This document shows, one piece after another, positions 51,684-60,538 of a stretch of DNA of 64,000 nt. Position numbers and translations under genes: made by a program. The stretch's first letter is position 1; each line of letters opens with the position of its first letter. Below the pieces are notes generated by a model. The model was given only the letters and a program-made list of their open reading frames with translations. It did no database searches and was not told the origin of the DNA. Source of the DNA: Paenibacillus macerans (lineage in GTDB: Bacteria > Bacillota > Bacilli > Paenibacillales > Paenibacillaceae). The stretch is from positions 3,038,001-3,102,000 of the forward strand of contig NZ_UGSI01000001.1 in assembly GCF_900454495.1 (NCBI RefSeq), written 5' to 3'.

Positions 51684-52113
51684 GGCGACTCTCCTCCAAT
51701 TCCTTTTCCACCATTTCTTCTTCATCCCGGTTATGTATCTGGTCGATCAGAATGAGCGCCTGAAACCGCTGCAGCACCTGCTCGTCCATCTCGCCCCGCT
51801 CCAGCCGCGCTTTGATTTCGGCGACCAGTTCCCGCAGCAAATCGTGGTCCCGGGTCAAAGCGATAATCACGTCCCGAAGCTGCGGCTTCAGCTCTACCGC
51901 CTCCAGGTATAATCCCTCTTCCTCGCTTTGCGCGTGCTGGAGCGTGCGCGATTCCCAATGTTCGACAGCGATCCAGGCGATGTCAAGCGCTTTGTCCCGT
52001 TCGCCCCGGCGCAAACTCCGCTCCAGCAATTCCGCCAATTCTCCGGCTTCCTCAAGCGCGGCCTCATGAATCAGACCGTGGCTGTCCGCTCGTCTCAAAG
52101 AGGGCCCTGACAT
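51637..52113 (-). CDS. Hemerythrin-like protein
   Basis: A 158-aa four-helix protein with the hemerythrin HHE pattern: HGLIHE near residue 12, HWESRTLQH near 52, E64, DHDLLREL near 88 and HNRDEEEM near 130. Hemerythrins bind O2 or NO at a di-iron site, or repair iron-sulfur centers under NO stress, fitting a nitrate-reduction operon. It is the first gene of the operon. Overlaps the next gene. Confidence 0.85.
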   Translation of the reverse strand: MSGPSLRRADSHGLIHEAALEEAGELAELLERSLRRGERDKALDIAWIAVEHWESRTLQHAQSEEEGLYLEAVELKPQLRDVIIALTRDHDLLRELVAEIKARLERGEMDEQVLQRFQALILIDQIHNRDEEEMVEKELEESRHGAVFGPKVDGPAAG

Positions 52114-52180
52114 TTCACTCCACTTCCTTTTCCTACCTGAATTTTTTATTAGCGTTTGTTCCGAATCTGAGAAATATACC

Positions 52181-52210
52181 TTTTTAACTCAACTTTCGCA
52201 GAGCAACAAT
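52181..52210 (+). repeat. Solo IS end upstream of the nar operon
   Basis: TTTTTAACTCAACTTTCGCA at 52,181 matches the end of the 23.9-25.7 kb IS; the following GAGCAACAATC resembles its inner part. The 52,114-52,352 gap has no gene and no FNR-type palindrome (TGTGA-N6-TCACA) could be found. Confidence 0.45.
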
Positions 52211-52352
52211 CGACTTAATCCCTGATGCTGTACAGACAGAGTGTGTATAAAATCTTAGAAATGTGCTTGACCGGCCCCACTCTGACCGTTAATTGCAAAT
52301 CATACAACTAACTTTATATCCATTTGCCCAATCGTTCGTTTAATTGCATTTC

Positions 52353-54005
52353 AGAGTCAATTTCATAATTCGATTCGAATATAGAGCTATAATTACCGAA
52401 AATAAAATGCTGCTTGTTTAAAAAAATACGGTTATGCTGCTTGAGGCAGGCGTTTATTCAACTTATCGAGTGCAAACTTGGTTAGGTTGTACGCAAGTAT
52501 ACTGAGTTGGAAGTCGACGTTGGCTCGGACACCGCGGTGACGTGTTCGTTTCAATCCATAGTAACCCTTGAGATAGGCAAAGACACGCTCGACAGCCGTT
52601 CGCTTTTTGTACAGTTCTTTAAACCCTTTGCTGCCTCTTGCCGGATAGGTGTGCTTACGCACGTCCGTTTCGATCCGAATTTTAAACACCTTTTGGCAGC
52701 CGGATTCCGCAAACGGACATTCCTTGCACTCGCTTGGACGGGTATACCGAAGTGTCTCATACTTGGGATCAAAGCTGTCGTACCGATAGGCGTGGCCTTC
52801 TTTGCAAACCGGACCATAATCAAGATTCATCCCTTCCGGCGGAGCCGTATGGTGGATGATATCAATGATCGGGTAAGCTTGGAGCGAACGAATCAACTCG
52901 TAAATGGGCGTGCTGTCGTAGCCTTTGTCCCCCAACCCATATTTCACCTTCAGCATGGGAAACTTAAGTGGAAGACCTTTGAGCAACAGTACAGCCATGC
53001 GTTGGTCGTTCAAATGAGCCGAGCTCAGTACCCCGCTGAGCACATACTGACTATCGGTATCCACTACGATGTTGGCTTTATAGCCATACCAGGTGGTGAG
53101 CTTGCCTTTCGAATTTTTCTTGGTGCAACGCGAAGCAGACCTGGGCATCGCTTCAAACAGCTCGTCGTAGGTGAAGGGCAACATGTTTTCTATTTTCTTT
53201 TCGAAAGGGGGCAGGCTCGCCTCGTATGCTTCCCGTTCTTTACGGCGGCGCTCCTTTTCTTCGGCCGAGCAATTTCCACGCCCGTAAACCGGCTTTGTCG
53301 GCTTCGTGGGTTCGGTCTCAGACACGGGGAGAACGGGCTCCATTTCGAGCTGTTGCACCGAAGATTCCTTCTTTTGCTTCTGTTTCCTTGCGGCTCGGCG
53401 TTTGGCAGCAGATTCTCCATATTGGCAGTCCCACGCTTCAACCGCCGAGGAATCGACGGCGATATGAGCTCCCGTTAAGAAACCCTCGGCATGAGCGGCT
53501 CTCACCAAACGGTCCAGCACCTGTTCGAGCAGACCCTTTTGCTGCAGCGCCAGATTCAGCCGAGAGTAGGTCGATTCGCTTGGTATACGGTCCGAGCCGG
53601 TGAACCGGCATTGGATGCGAAACTCCTCGCTGCTTTCCAGACGTTTTATGATGGAAGAGACGAATTCTATACCCTCCATCTTTGCGATGAGCAGCGAATA
53701 TACCATGGCTGGATAATTTAATTCTTCCTTACGCCCGCGACGTTTTGGTTTGCTGAGTGCCTGCATGACTGGGGCAAGATCCAAATGCTCGAAGATTTGG
53801 CTGTACTTATCTTCGGGGCGCATTTCCATTAATTCCTCGAAGGAAAACAACTCCGTTTGGCGAATTGAATAGATAGGGATTACCTCCGTTTCTCTTTCTC
53901 GAGTTTGGTTTGGTCACTATTACTTCGAGATTTGGGGAGGTACTCCTTTTTCTATGCCCAAAAAATCCAGTTATATCAAGCGTTTTGAATTATGAAATTG
54001 ACTCT
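52353..54005. mobile_element. IS with 19-bp inverted repeats
   Basis: AGAGTCAATTTCATAATTC at 52,353-52,371 is repeated perfectly in inverse at 53,987-54,005, and the transposase gene lies between. Length 1,653 bp. No clear target duplication: the flanks are TTTC and TTCA. Intact ends and an intact gene indicate a recent insertion. Confidence 0.8.
52432..53850 (-). CDS. DDE transposase, IS1182/IS4-like
   Basis: A 472-aa DDE-family transposase. HIAVDSSAVEAW holds the first Asp, YGLGDKGYDSTPIY the second, and KELYKKRTAVERVFAYLKG the Glu, in the spacing expected. A cysteine motif (CKECPFAESGCQK) precedes the last block, as in IS1182 and IS5-like groups. A charged low-complexity insert (about 150-220) is normal for the group. 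Bounded by the 19-bp repeats. Confidence 0.85.
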   Translation of the reverse strand: MFSFEELMEMRPEDKYSQIFEHLDLAPVMQALSKPKRRGRKEELNYPAMVYSLLIAKMEGIEFVSSIIKRLESSEEFRIQCRFTGSDRIPSESTYSRLNLALQQKGLLEQVLDRLVRAAHAEGFLTGAHIAVDSSAVEAWDCQYGESAAKRRAARKQKQKKESSVQQLEMEPVLPVSETEPTKPTKPVYGRGNCSAEEKERRRKEREAYEASLPPFEKKIENMLPFTYDELFEAMPRSASRCTKKNSKGKLTTWYGYKANIVVDTDSQYVLSGVLSSAHLNDQRMAVLLLKGLPLKFPMLKVKYGLGDKGYDSTPIYELIRSLQAYPIIDIIHHTAPPEGMNLDYGPVCKEGHAYRYDSFDPKYETLRYTRPSECKECPFAESGCQKVFKIRIETDVRKHTYPARGSKGFKELYKKRTAVERVFAYLKGYYGLKRTRHRGVRANVDFQLSILAYNLTKFALDKLNKRLPQAA

Positions 54006-54356
54006 TTCATGCAGCTATTTCCTCGTCTTTTTGACTCTTCTTCGAAAGATAGCGGAGTAACTGCAGGTTTTAGACTTAATCAAGCGCTGTGGCAGCATTT
54101 GCGGATATGTAAGTGTACATTTTGCAACTACTCCAAAACTCCGGATCCGGTAAGCCGCTTTGCCCCGTTACATTAACGCTTACTTACCAATTTCATGCTG
54201 TGAACCTCCATCGCGTATGCCAATAGTTCAACATGTATAACCAACAGTTCTACTTATATAGCAACTCCCCCTCACATATCGCCTCACCCCGTGAATATAC
54301 TTTATTTACATCCACTTCACAGCGCTGGCGTAATTCCACATATGGAGGTGTTCACC
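54006..54356. other. Intergenic region between IS and yhbH
   Basis: No gene or terminator seen in 350 bases. GTTATACTGGAT-like IS-flanking sequence ends at 54,005. The yhbH promoter must lie here, but no clear sigma-E or sigma-G element could be picked out. Confidence 0.4.
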
Positions 54357-55517
54357 ATGTCTTCGCCCGAACGGTACAATTTCGTCGTCTCCAAAGAGGA
54401 TTGGTCGCTGCACCGCAAAGGCTATCAGGATCAGCAGCGCCACCAGGAGAAGGTGCGGGAAGTCATCCGGCAAAATCTCCCCGATCTCGTAACCGAGGAA
54501 AACATCATTATGTCCGACGGAAAACAGATCATTAAGGTACCCCTCCGCAATTTGGAGGAATACCGGTTTATCCATAACTATCAGAAACAAAAGCATGTCG
54601 GCCAGGGCGACGGAAGCAGCGAGGTCGGCGACGTGCTTGGCCAGGACAGTCCCAAAGACAACGGAAAAGGCGGCAAAGCCGGCGATCGGCCGGGGATCGA
54701 CTACGTGGAGGCGGACATCAGCATCGAGGAGCTGGAGGATATGCTGTTCGAGGAGCTGGAGCTGCCGTTCATTCAGGAAAAAGACAAAGACGAATTGGAG
54801 ACCGAATCTTACCGTTTCAACGATATACGCAAAAAAGGCCTCATGTCCAACATCGACAAAAAGCGGACGATCCTGGAAAATCTCCGCCGCAACGCGACGG
54901 CCGGCACGCCGGGCATCCACGGCATCACGCCCGACGATCTGCGCTACAAAACGTGGGAGGAAGTCGTCATTCCCCACTCCAACGCCGTCATCATCGCCAT
55001 GATGGATACGTCGGGCAGTATGGGCGCGTTCGAAAAATATTGCGCGCGCAGTTTTTTCTTCTGGATGACCCGCTTTTTGCGGCGGCAGTATGAAAAGGTG
55101 GAAATCGTGTTTCTCGCCCACCACACGGAGGCCAAGGAAGTCAGCGAGGAAGAGTTCTTCACCCGCGGCGAAAGCGGCGGCACGATCTGCTCGTCCGTGT
55201 ACCAAAAAGCGCTGGAAATCATCGATTCCCGTTACCCCCCGTCCAGCTACAACATCTACCCGTTCCATTTCTCGGACGGCGATAACCTGACGAGCGACAA
55301 CGAACGCTGCACCAAGCTGATCGTCGAGCTCATGAAGCGCTGCAATCTGTTCGGCTACGGTGAGGTCAACCAGTACAACCGCGGCAGCACCTTGATGTCC
55401 GCTTACCGGAACATCAAGCAGGAGAAATTCATGTATTACGTCATCAAGGAAAAAGGCGAGGTTTATAACGCGCTGAAGCGGTTTTTCCACAAACGCGAAG
55501 GGGGTGCGGCCAGTTGA
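54357..55517 (+). CDS. yhbH: Sporulation protein YhbH (DUF444)
   Basis: A 386-aa DUF444 protein. Markers are the N-terminal FVVSKEDWSLHRKGYQDQQRH and a von Willebrand-type domain starting IIAMMDTSGSMGAFEKY near residue 220 (a MIDAS-like D-x-S-x-S). Start at ATG 54357 follows GGAGG by eight bases. Partner of PrkA and SpoVR in spore maturation; the prkA gene that often precedes it is not adjacent, an IS being there instead. Confidence 0.92.
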   Translation: MSSPERYNFVVSKEDWSLHRKGYQDQQRHQEKVREVIRQNLPDLVTEENIIMSDGKQIIKVPLRNLEEYRFIHNYQKQKHVGQGDGSSEVGDVLGQDSPKDNGKGGKAGDRPGIDYVEADISIEELEDMLFEELELPFIQEKDKDELETESYRFNDIRKKGLMSNIDKKRTILENLRRNATAGTPGIHGITPDDLRYKTWEEVVIPHSNAVIIAMMDTSGSMGAFEKYCARSFFFWMTRFLRRQYEKVEIVFLAHHTEAKEVSEEEFFTRGESGGTICSSVYQKALEIIDSRYPPSSYNIYPFHFSDGDNLTSDNERCTKLIVELMKRCNLFGYGEVNQYNRGSTLMSAYRNIKQEKFMYYVIKEKGEVYNALKRFFHKREGGAAS

Positions 55518-56965
55518 ACAGCCAACATGAGCAGCTCGAATACGCGATCGCGGAAATTATGGAAATCGCCGACTCCTTTGGTCTCGATTATTATCCGATG
55601 CGTTACGAAATCTGTCCCGCCGACATCATTTATACGTTTGGCGCCTATGGCATGCCTACCCGCTTTTCGCATTGGAGCTTCGGCAAAACGTTCAATAAGA
55701 TGAAAATGCAATACGACCTCGGGCTCAGCAAAATCTACGAGCTCGTTATCAACTCGAACCCGTGTTACGCCTTTCTGCTGGAAGGCAACTCCTTGATCCA
55801 AAACAAGCTGATCGTCGCGCATGTGCTGGCGCATTGCGATTTTTTCAAAAACAACGTCCGCTTCTCCGGCACCAACCGGGATATGGTAGAAAGCATGTCC
55901 GCCACCGCCGAGCGGATCAGCCGCTACGAACTGATCTACGGCGCGGGTACGGTGGAAAGCTTCCTCGACGACGTGCTGGCCATCCAGGAGCATGTCGACC
56001 CGCAGCTCATCAAGCCGAAACGGTACGACAAACGCCGGCAGATGGAAGAGAAGCTGCGGCTGGCCAAAGAAGGGCGGCAGGGGCGGATCAAGCCGAAGGA
56101 ATACGACGACCTGTGGGAACTCGACGTGATCGCGAACAAACGCGAAGCCGCAGCCGAAGCCAAAACCAAAGCCAAAGAGTCCTCTTTCCCCCCCGAGCCG
56201 GAGAAAGACGTCGTCTGGTTCATCCAGGAATACTCGGAAACGCTGGAGGACTGGCAGCGGGATATCATGAGCATGCTGCGCGAGGAAATGCTGTACTTCT
56301 GGCCGCAGATGGAGACTAAGATCATGAACGAAGGCTGGGCCTCCTATTGGCACCAGCGCATTATCCGCGAACTCGACCTGACCAGCGACGAAACGATCGA
56401 ATTCGCCAAGCTGAACGCCTCGGTCGTGCAGCCCTCGCAGCAAAGCCTTAACCCGTATTATCTCGGGCTGAAAATCTTCGAGGATATCGAACGCCGCTGG
56501 GACAATCCGACGAAGGAGGAACAGGAGCGCTTCGGCCGCGAGCCCGGACAGGGCCGGGAAAAGATTTTCGAAGTGCGCGAGCTCGACTCCGATATCTCCT
56601 TCCTGCGCAGCTATTTGACCAAGGACCTGGTGCGCGACCTCGACCTGTACATTTTCGAGAAGCAGGGCCCGGAATGGAAAATCACCGATAAGACGTGGGA
56701 ACACATCCGCGATCAACTGGTAGCCACCCGCGTAAACGGCGGTTCCCCGTACATCGTCGTCCAGGACGGCGACTACCTGCGCTCCGGCGAACTGCTGCTA
56801 AAACATCAATATGAAGGCCTTGAGCTCGACCTGAAATACTTGGAGCATACGCTCCCCCACGTCTACCGTTTATGGGGCCGCCCCGTCCACCTGGAAACCG
56901 TGGTCGAAGACAAACGCGCGCTGTTCTCCTACGACGGGCAGAAGCATCTGCGGAAGATGTTGTAA
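55514..56965 (+). CDS. spoVR: Stage V sporulation protein R
   Basis: A 483-aa SpoVR protein with FGLDYYPMRYEICPADIIY, the AHVLAHCDFFKNN motif near 107 and GWASYWHQRI near 285, conserved across the family. Required for normal spore cortex formation. Overlaps yhbH by four bases (GTTGAACA region), so translation is coupled. Length normal. Confidence 0.93.
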   Translation: MNSQHEQLEYAIAEIMEIADSFGLDYYPMRYEICPADIIYTFGAYGMPTRFSHWSFGKTFNKMKMQYDLGLSKIYELVINSNPCYAFLLEGNSLIQNKLIVAHVLAHCDFFKNNVRFSGTNRDMVESMSATAERISRYELIYGAGTVESFLDDVLAIQEHVDPQLIKPKRYDKRRQMEEKLRLAKEGRQGRIKPKEYDDLWELDVIANKREAAAEAKTKAKESSFPPEPEKDVVWFIQEYSETLEDWQRDIMSMLREEMLYFWPQMETKIMNEGWASYWHQRIIRELDLTSDETIEFAKLNASVVQPSQQSLNPYYLGLKIFEDIERRWDNPTKEEQERFGREPGQGREKIFEVRELDSDISFLRSYLTKDLVRDLDLYIFEKQGPEWKITDKTWEHIRDQLVATRVNGGSPYIVVQDGDYLRSGELLLKHQYEGLELDLKYLEHTLPHVYRLWGRPVHLETVVEDKRALFSYDGQKHLRKML

Positions 56966-57086
56966 TGGAGACGTAAGCCGTGGGCCGAAATCAGTGACGG
57001 ACTACAAGATCAGATGGCCGATCCTTTCGTATGGAGTGAACGGTTCGGCCCTCGGGTCTCTGGATCTCCGGGCCACCGGTCTAACG

Positions 57087-57271
57087 CTAACGGTTGTAAT
57101 CGCGCCTAATTAGCCGAAAAGACAGGGTTTCAATTTCTAACGGTTATGATCGCGCCTATTTAGGCGAAAAAGACGCGAATCTGCAGAAAAAAGGCAAAAT
57201 AAGCTCTGCCACAACCGTTAAAATTAATTTCCTCGGCATTTTACCAAAATAACGGCGCTGACAACCGTTAG
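57087..57271. repeat. Intergenic repeat family B, copy 2
   Basis: CTAACGGTTGTAATCGCGCC at 57,087 and CTAACGGTTATGATCGCGCC at 57,137 forward, then CTCTGCCACAACCGTTA ending 57,220 and AACGGCGCTGACAACCGTTAG ending 57,271 in reverse. Same plan as copy 1 at 41,491-41,678. It fills most of the 56,966-57,311 gap, which has no gene. Confidence 0.65.
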
Positions 57272-57311
57272 AATGGCAGCTCGGTTAAGGGATCTGTGCC
57301 TTTTCTGGTGG

Positions 57312-57632
57312 TCAAGCACCGTTTTTGGTTTTGCGCCTCTCGTGTATTAGAGCATTTGTTAAGTCAACATTAGAAAACTTTGCGTAGCTTAAATTTACTC
57401 TTCGAAATGATGCTCGCCTCAAGTCATATCCAGATATATTAACAAAGCTAAGGTCTGTACCATCAAAAGACGCTTTTATACCTACACAAATTCTTATATT
57501 TGAATGTATTAGGGAGGCGTAATCAAATACTATTTTACTCAGTATACACTCCGAGAGATTCACTTCTTCGAATGATATACTTAAAAAATAGCAATCACTC
57601 ATATCATTATTAGTCAAAAACGAATTGTGCAT
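57312..57632 (-). CDS. Pentapeptide-repeat protein, perhaps a remnant
   Basis: A 106-aa protein with A(D/N)LxF-like spacing every five residues (DLSFVNISGYDLRRASFRRVNLSYAKFSN, seen in short motifs DLSFV, ASFRR, NLSYA, VDLTN). Such proteins form beta-helices and bind gyrase-like or other partners. The ribosome site is weak and the protein is short, so it may be a fragment. It lies at the edge of the toxin locus. Confidence 0.55.
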   Translation of the reverse strand: MHNSFLTNNDMSDCYFLSISFEEVNLSECILSKIVFDYASLIHSNIRICVGIKASFDGTDLSFVNISGYDLRRASFRRVNLSYAKFSNVDLTNALIHERRKTKNGA

Positions 57633-57656
57633 ATTGACTCTTCAATCTCTGAACAA

Positions 57657-57884
57657 CTAAAAATTCATCCATGTAAGCTTCAGTTGTATTAATTCTTCTT
57701 TCACAATTTCTAATTTCTCTCCAATATGACCCTCCGAATCTGCCAATTTATGATGTTTTAAAAACATACTATCATCGCAGCCGAGCATCCGGCCGACAAA
57801 GAGATACAGCAAGATGCGGCGCAGAGGGAAGATCATCAAGATCAAATCCATGTCCTGACATTCTCCCGCCGTATCAGGGCTCAT
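57657..57884 (-). pseudogene. Fragment in decayed toxin locus
   Basis: A 75-aa frame in which a hydrophobic start (DLILMIFPLRRILLYLFVG) is followed by a helical part (HIGEKLEIVKEELIQLKLTW). No ribosome site fits a complete gene, and upstream (57,885-58,010) lie short interrupted frames that look like WXG-type debris. Function cannot be given. Confidence 0.35.
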
Positions 57885-58024
57885 TTAATGGAAAACGATT
57901 CATGGATTTTCCCTCCCTACTGTGACGGCGACGGCATTTAGTTCTTGTTATACTCTCCATTTTCTCCATAAGAGATACTGCCGTTGTAATTGCATTAATA
58001 CGTTCTTTACAATTTGCTGTTACA

Positions 58025-58468
58025 TTATTCAACATTTTCTAGCTGATATAGCTTTATAGCTTCATTTCCATTTGACTTAATCGCAATTTTATTCCTATTT
58101 TCTAGTATTTTTATTTTCCTTGGAATAGCAAGTTCACCCGTTCTCTTCATTTCACTTCTTAGTTCTTCTTCCTCAAAATCATTAAAAGAATAGTACAAAC
58201 TCTCATCTTTTTCCCAGTCTATATTATGATAGTCTAACACCTCTTCGTTTCTTAGTGCATACGTATATACTTTTCCATCGTCACCCCAATAGTAAAATCG
58301 TTTACATTCCTCACAGTACCAAATTGCAATTTGAGTTAGATCAGTAAATTCTCCTTCAAAATTTTTAATAAGTTGATTTTTTTCAGTTGCCTTATAAGTC
58401 CAAAAAACTACATTATTAGGTACAATTGTATCCGACAGAGTTACTCCGCACTTGCATGTCTTTCTCAT
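58025..58468 (-). CDS. Probable immunity protein of the type VII toxin
   Basis: A 147-aa AT-rich gene ten bases downstream of the toxin gene, same strand. N-terminal KTCKCGV and WYCEECKRF form a Cys4-type zinc site. Acidic middle and basic C terminus. Small AT-rich genes in this position are usually immunity proteins that bind the toxin tip. Assignment by position; no family recognised. Confidence 0.55.
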   Translation of the reverse strand: MRKTCKCGVTLSDTIVPNNVVFWTYKATEKNQLIKNFEGEFTDLTQIAIWYCEECKRFYYWGDDGKVYTYALRNEEVLDYHNIDWEKDESLYYSFNDFEEEELRSEMKRTGELAIPRKIKILENRNKIAIKSNGNEAIKLYQLENVE

Positions 58469-58477
58469 GATATCCTC

Positions 58478-60538
58478 CTACTTAATGACATCCCCATCTG
58501 ATGTCCATATTTCAATAGTTTTGTTTGGGAATTTCTCCTTAATTTTATTTGCAATATTACTCGCTTGCTCAAAAGTAATACTCTGACCATTTGAATCAAC
58601 TCTACCATCATTAATTGCTGAAATTACTGCACTTCGCTGTTCAGCATTAAGATATTTAAATTCATCCAAGTTCAAAATTTTCTTTTGAATAAACGTGGAA
58701 GAGTTCATTTCATTTTGAATCACTTTAGTGATGTTCTCTTCTGTTACACCTACAGCTTGCAATTTTTTAGCACGAACCATATTCTGTGGTGTATTTAACC
58801 CTAAATTCTCCAGTGTATTGAAAAGATTACTCGTCCCCTCAGCCATCTTACTCGGTACCAGCGTCTCCAAGTTTCCTTGCGTTGCCGGCACCTCATCCAC
58901 TTCCGAACGCTTCAGCCACCCGTTCAGCTTTTGTCCCGCTGTACTCTTGAGCGCGCTGGAAATGAGCTTAAACGCATAGGTGAAGGTCACGTCCCCGGCT
59001 CCGGCCATAGCGGTATCGAGGGCGATATTTTGGGCGCGGCCTGTGAGGTCTTGGTCGCCGTCATTCTTGAAGTCGGTTACCGCGTCAGATGCTTCGGTGG
59101 CCGTGCCGAAGATCGCTCCCGCCGTCATGGATCTGACCACCGTCGGCGATAGCTTGGAGAGGGCCGCCGGTGTTTTCACTGCCTTCACATATTTAAAGGG
59201 CAAAAAGAACCCGGCTACATTTCCGGCAGCTTCGCCAACTCCTTTGCCGTACGGATCATCCAGCGGATTTACGTATCCTTCCGGCTCCGGTCCCATAATC
59301 CATTCGGCAAGCAGCTCCGGCAATCCTGCCGAGGCCGTGTTGATTGCGTTCACCACGGCATTTGACCCGCCGACCATTAGGTTCGCGAAAAAAGGATTGC
59401 CGATGCCGCTTTGTTTTTGCCGCATTTCGTTTTCTTCTTTTTTCTCAAGCTCTTTCTGTTCGTTATATATCCTGTCTTGTTCTTCCTTGGTCAAATCTGC
59501 CCAACAGGTCTGTTTCAGCCGCTCCTGAACTTCCGGATCATCGCGGTTTAGCACATCGTCCAGCGAATAGCTTCGCGGATCATCGGCCATAATAAAGTAT
59601 TGCGGCTCGTGCTTGGCCTCCTCAACCGGTTCCACTTTCGGAATATTAAACAGCGCCTGCCAGGTTGCCTGCCCGATTACACCCTGGAGCCCGTCTTGAT
59701 CCTTCTCGTAAACCTCCCGGAACCCTTCCAACGCGCGTACGGTAGCTTCATCAAAATAGCCGTTCGCCTCGACCTCAAACCCCAGCTCTTGCAACCGCAG
59801 CTGCGCCATTTTCAACGGCTCGGAATAGGCCTGACCGTGCATTTGCACCGTCAGCAGCCCGCTTAACGTCCCGAACAAGGTTCGCCACACATTTTCATCC
59901 ACGATTCCTTGCCGATCGCCGGCATTGTCCAGGCCATACTTTTCCTTATATCGATTAACTGCTGCCAGCGTGGCCGAGTCAAAATACCCGCTCGCTTCCA
60001 GCTCGTATCCCAGTTCCTGCAATCTTTCTTGTAGCTTTAAAACTTCGTCGCTGTTATGCTCCGGATCCAGAGTCAGTTCTTTCGTAAGCGGCTCCACATG
60101 GATAGGGAGATAAACCGCTGCCCGGGAGAATAAGGAAAACGCCGAAAACGGCAAAGGAAAGACGCTCGTTTTATTCCCTGAAGTCGTGGGGAACGCGTCA
60201 AATGGGTTTAAGGTAACCGGAAGTTTTAACTGCTTTGCCTTCAAAAAGGACTCCTGCTCTTGGCGAGTATACTCGTTCGCCGCCCAGCGCAGCGTTTTCT
60301 CTTTCGTGCGCAATTCGTCGCCGATCTCCCGGGACAACTGCCTAATCCGCTCCATCCGCCGCTCCACTTCAGATATTGCGGAGCGGACTCCCGGCTCGGA
60401 ATAAGCCGAACTTGTTCTACTGGCTAACTCCGATACCCTTTTTAGCGTAACTGTGACTTGATCTCCGAACTGTTGCTCCAACCGGCGTACTTCGTCTGCA
60501 AGCCCGTTAATGCGGGCCGGATCAACCTTCAGTTCCAA
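58478..60538 (-). CDS. Type VII secretion polymorphic toxin with peptidoglycan-binding domains
   Basis: A 686-aa protein. Residues 1-95 form a WXG100-like helical hairpin targeting type VII (ESX/Yuk) export. Residues 162-222 and 240-297 are two peptidoglycan-binding domains (LQERLQELGY...DSATLAAVNRY; LRLQELGFEV...DEATVRALEGF). Residues about 380-540 hold hydrophobic Gly/Ala-rich stretches typical of pre-toxin regions. The last 120 residues (after 560) are the presumed toxin tip, ending WTSDGDVIK, of no recognised family. The DNA turns AT-rich at about 58,860, marking an exchanged tip. Confidence 0.8.
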   Translation of the reverse strand: MELKVDPARINGLADEVRRLEQQFGDQVTVTLKRVSELASRTSSAYSEPGVRSAISEVERRMERIRQLSREIGDELRTKEKTLRWAANEYTRQEQESFLKAKQLKLPVTLNPFDAFPTTSGNKTSVFPLPFSAFSLFSRAAVYLPIHVEPLTKELTLDPEHNSDEVLKLQERLQELGYELEASGYFDSATLAAVNRYKEKYGLDNAGDRQGIVDENVWRTLFGTLSGLLTVQMHGQAYSEPLKMAQLRLQELGFEVEANGYFDEATVRALEGFREVYEKDQDGLQGVIGQATWQALFNIPKVEPVEEAKHEPQYFIMADDPRSYSLDDVLNRDDPEVQERLKQTCWADLTKEEQDRIYNEQKELEKKEENEMRQKQSGIGNPFFANLMVGGSNAVVNAINTASAGLPELLAEWIMGPEPEGYVNPLDDPYGKGVGEAAGNVAGFFLPFKYVKAVKTPAALSKLSPTVVRSMTAGAIFGTATEASDAVTDFKNDGDQDLTGRAQNIALDTAMAGAGDVTFTYAFKLISSALKSTAGQKLNGWLKRSEVDEVPATQGNLETLVPSKMAEGTSNLFNTLENLGLNTPQNMVRAKKLQAVGVTEENITKVIQNEMNSSTFIQKKILNLDEFKYLNAEQRSAVISAINDGRVDSNGQSITFEQASNIANKIKEKFPNKTIEIWTSDGDVIK

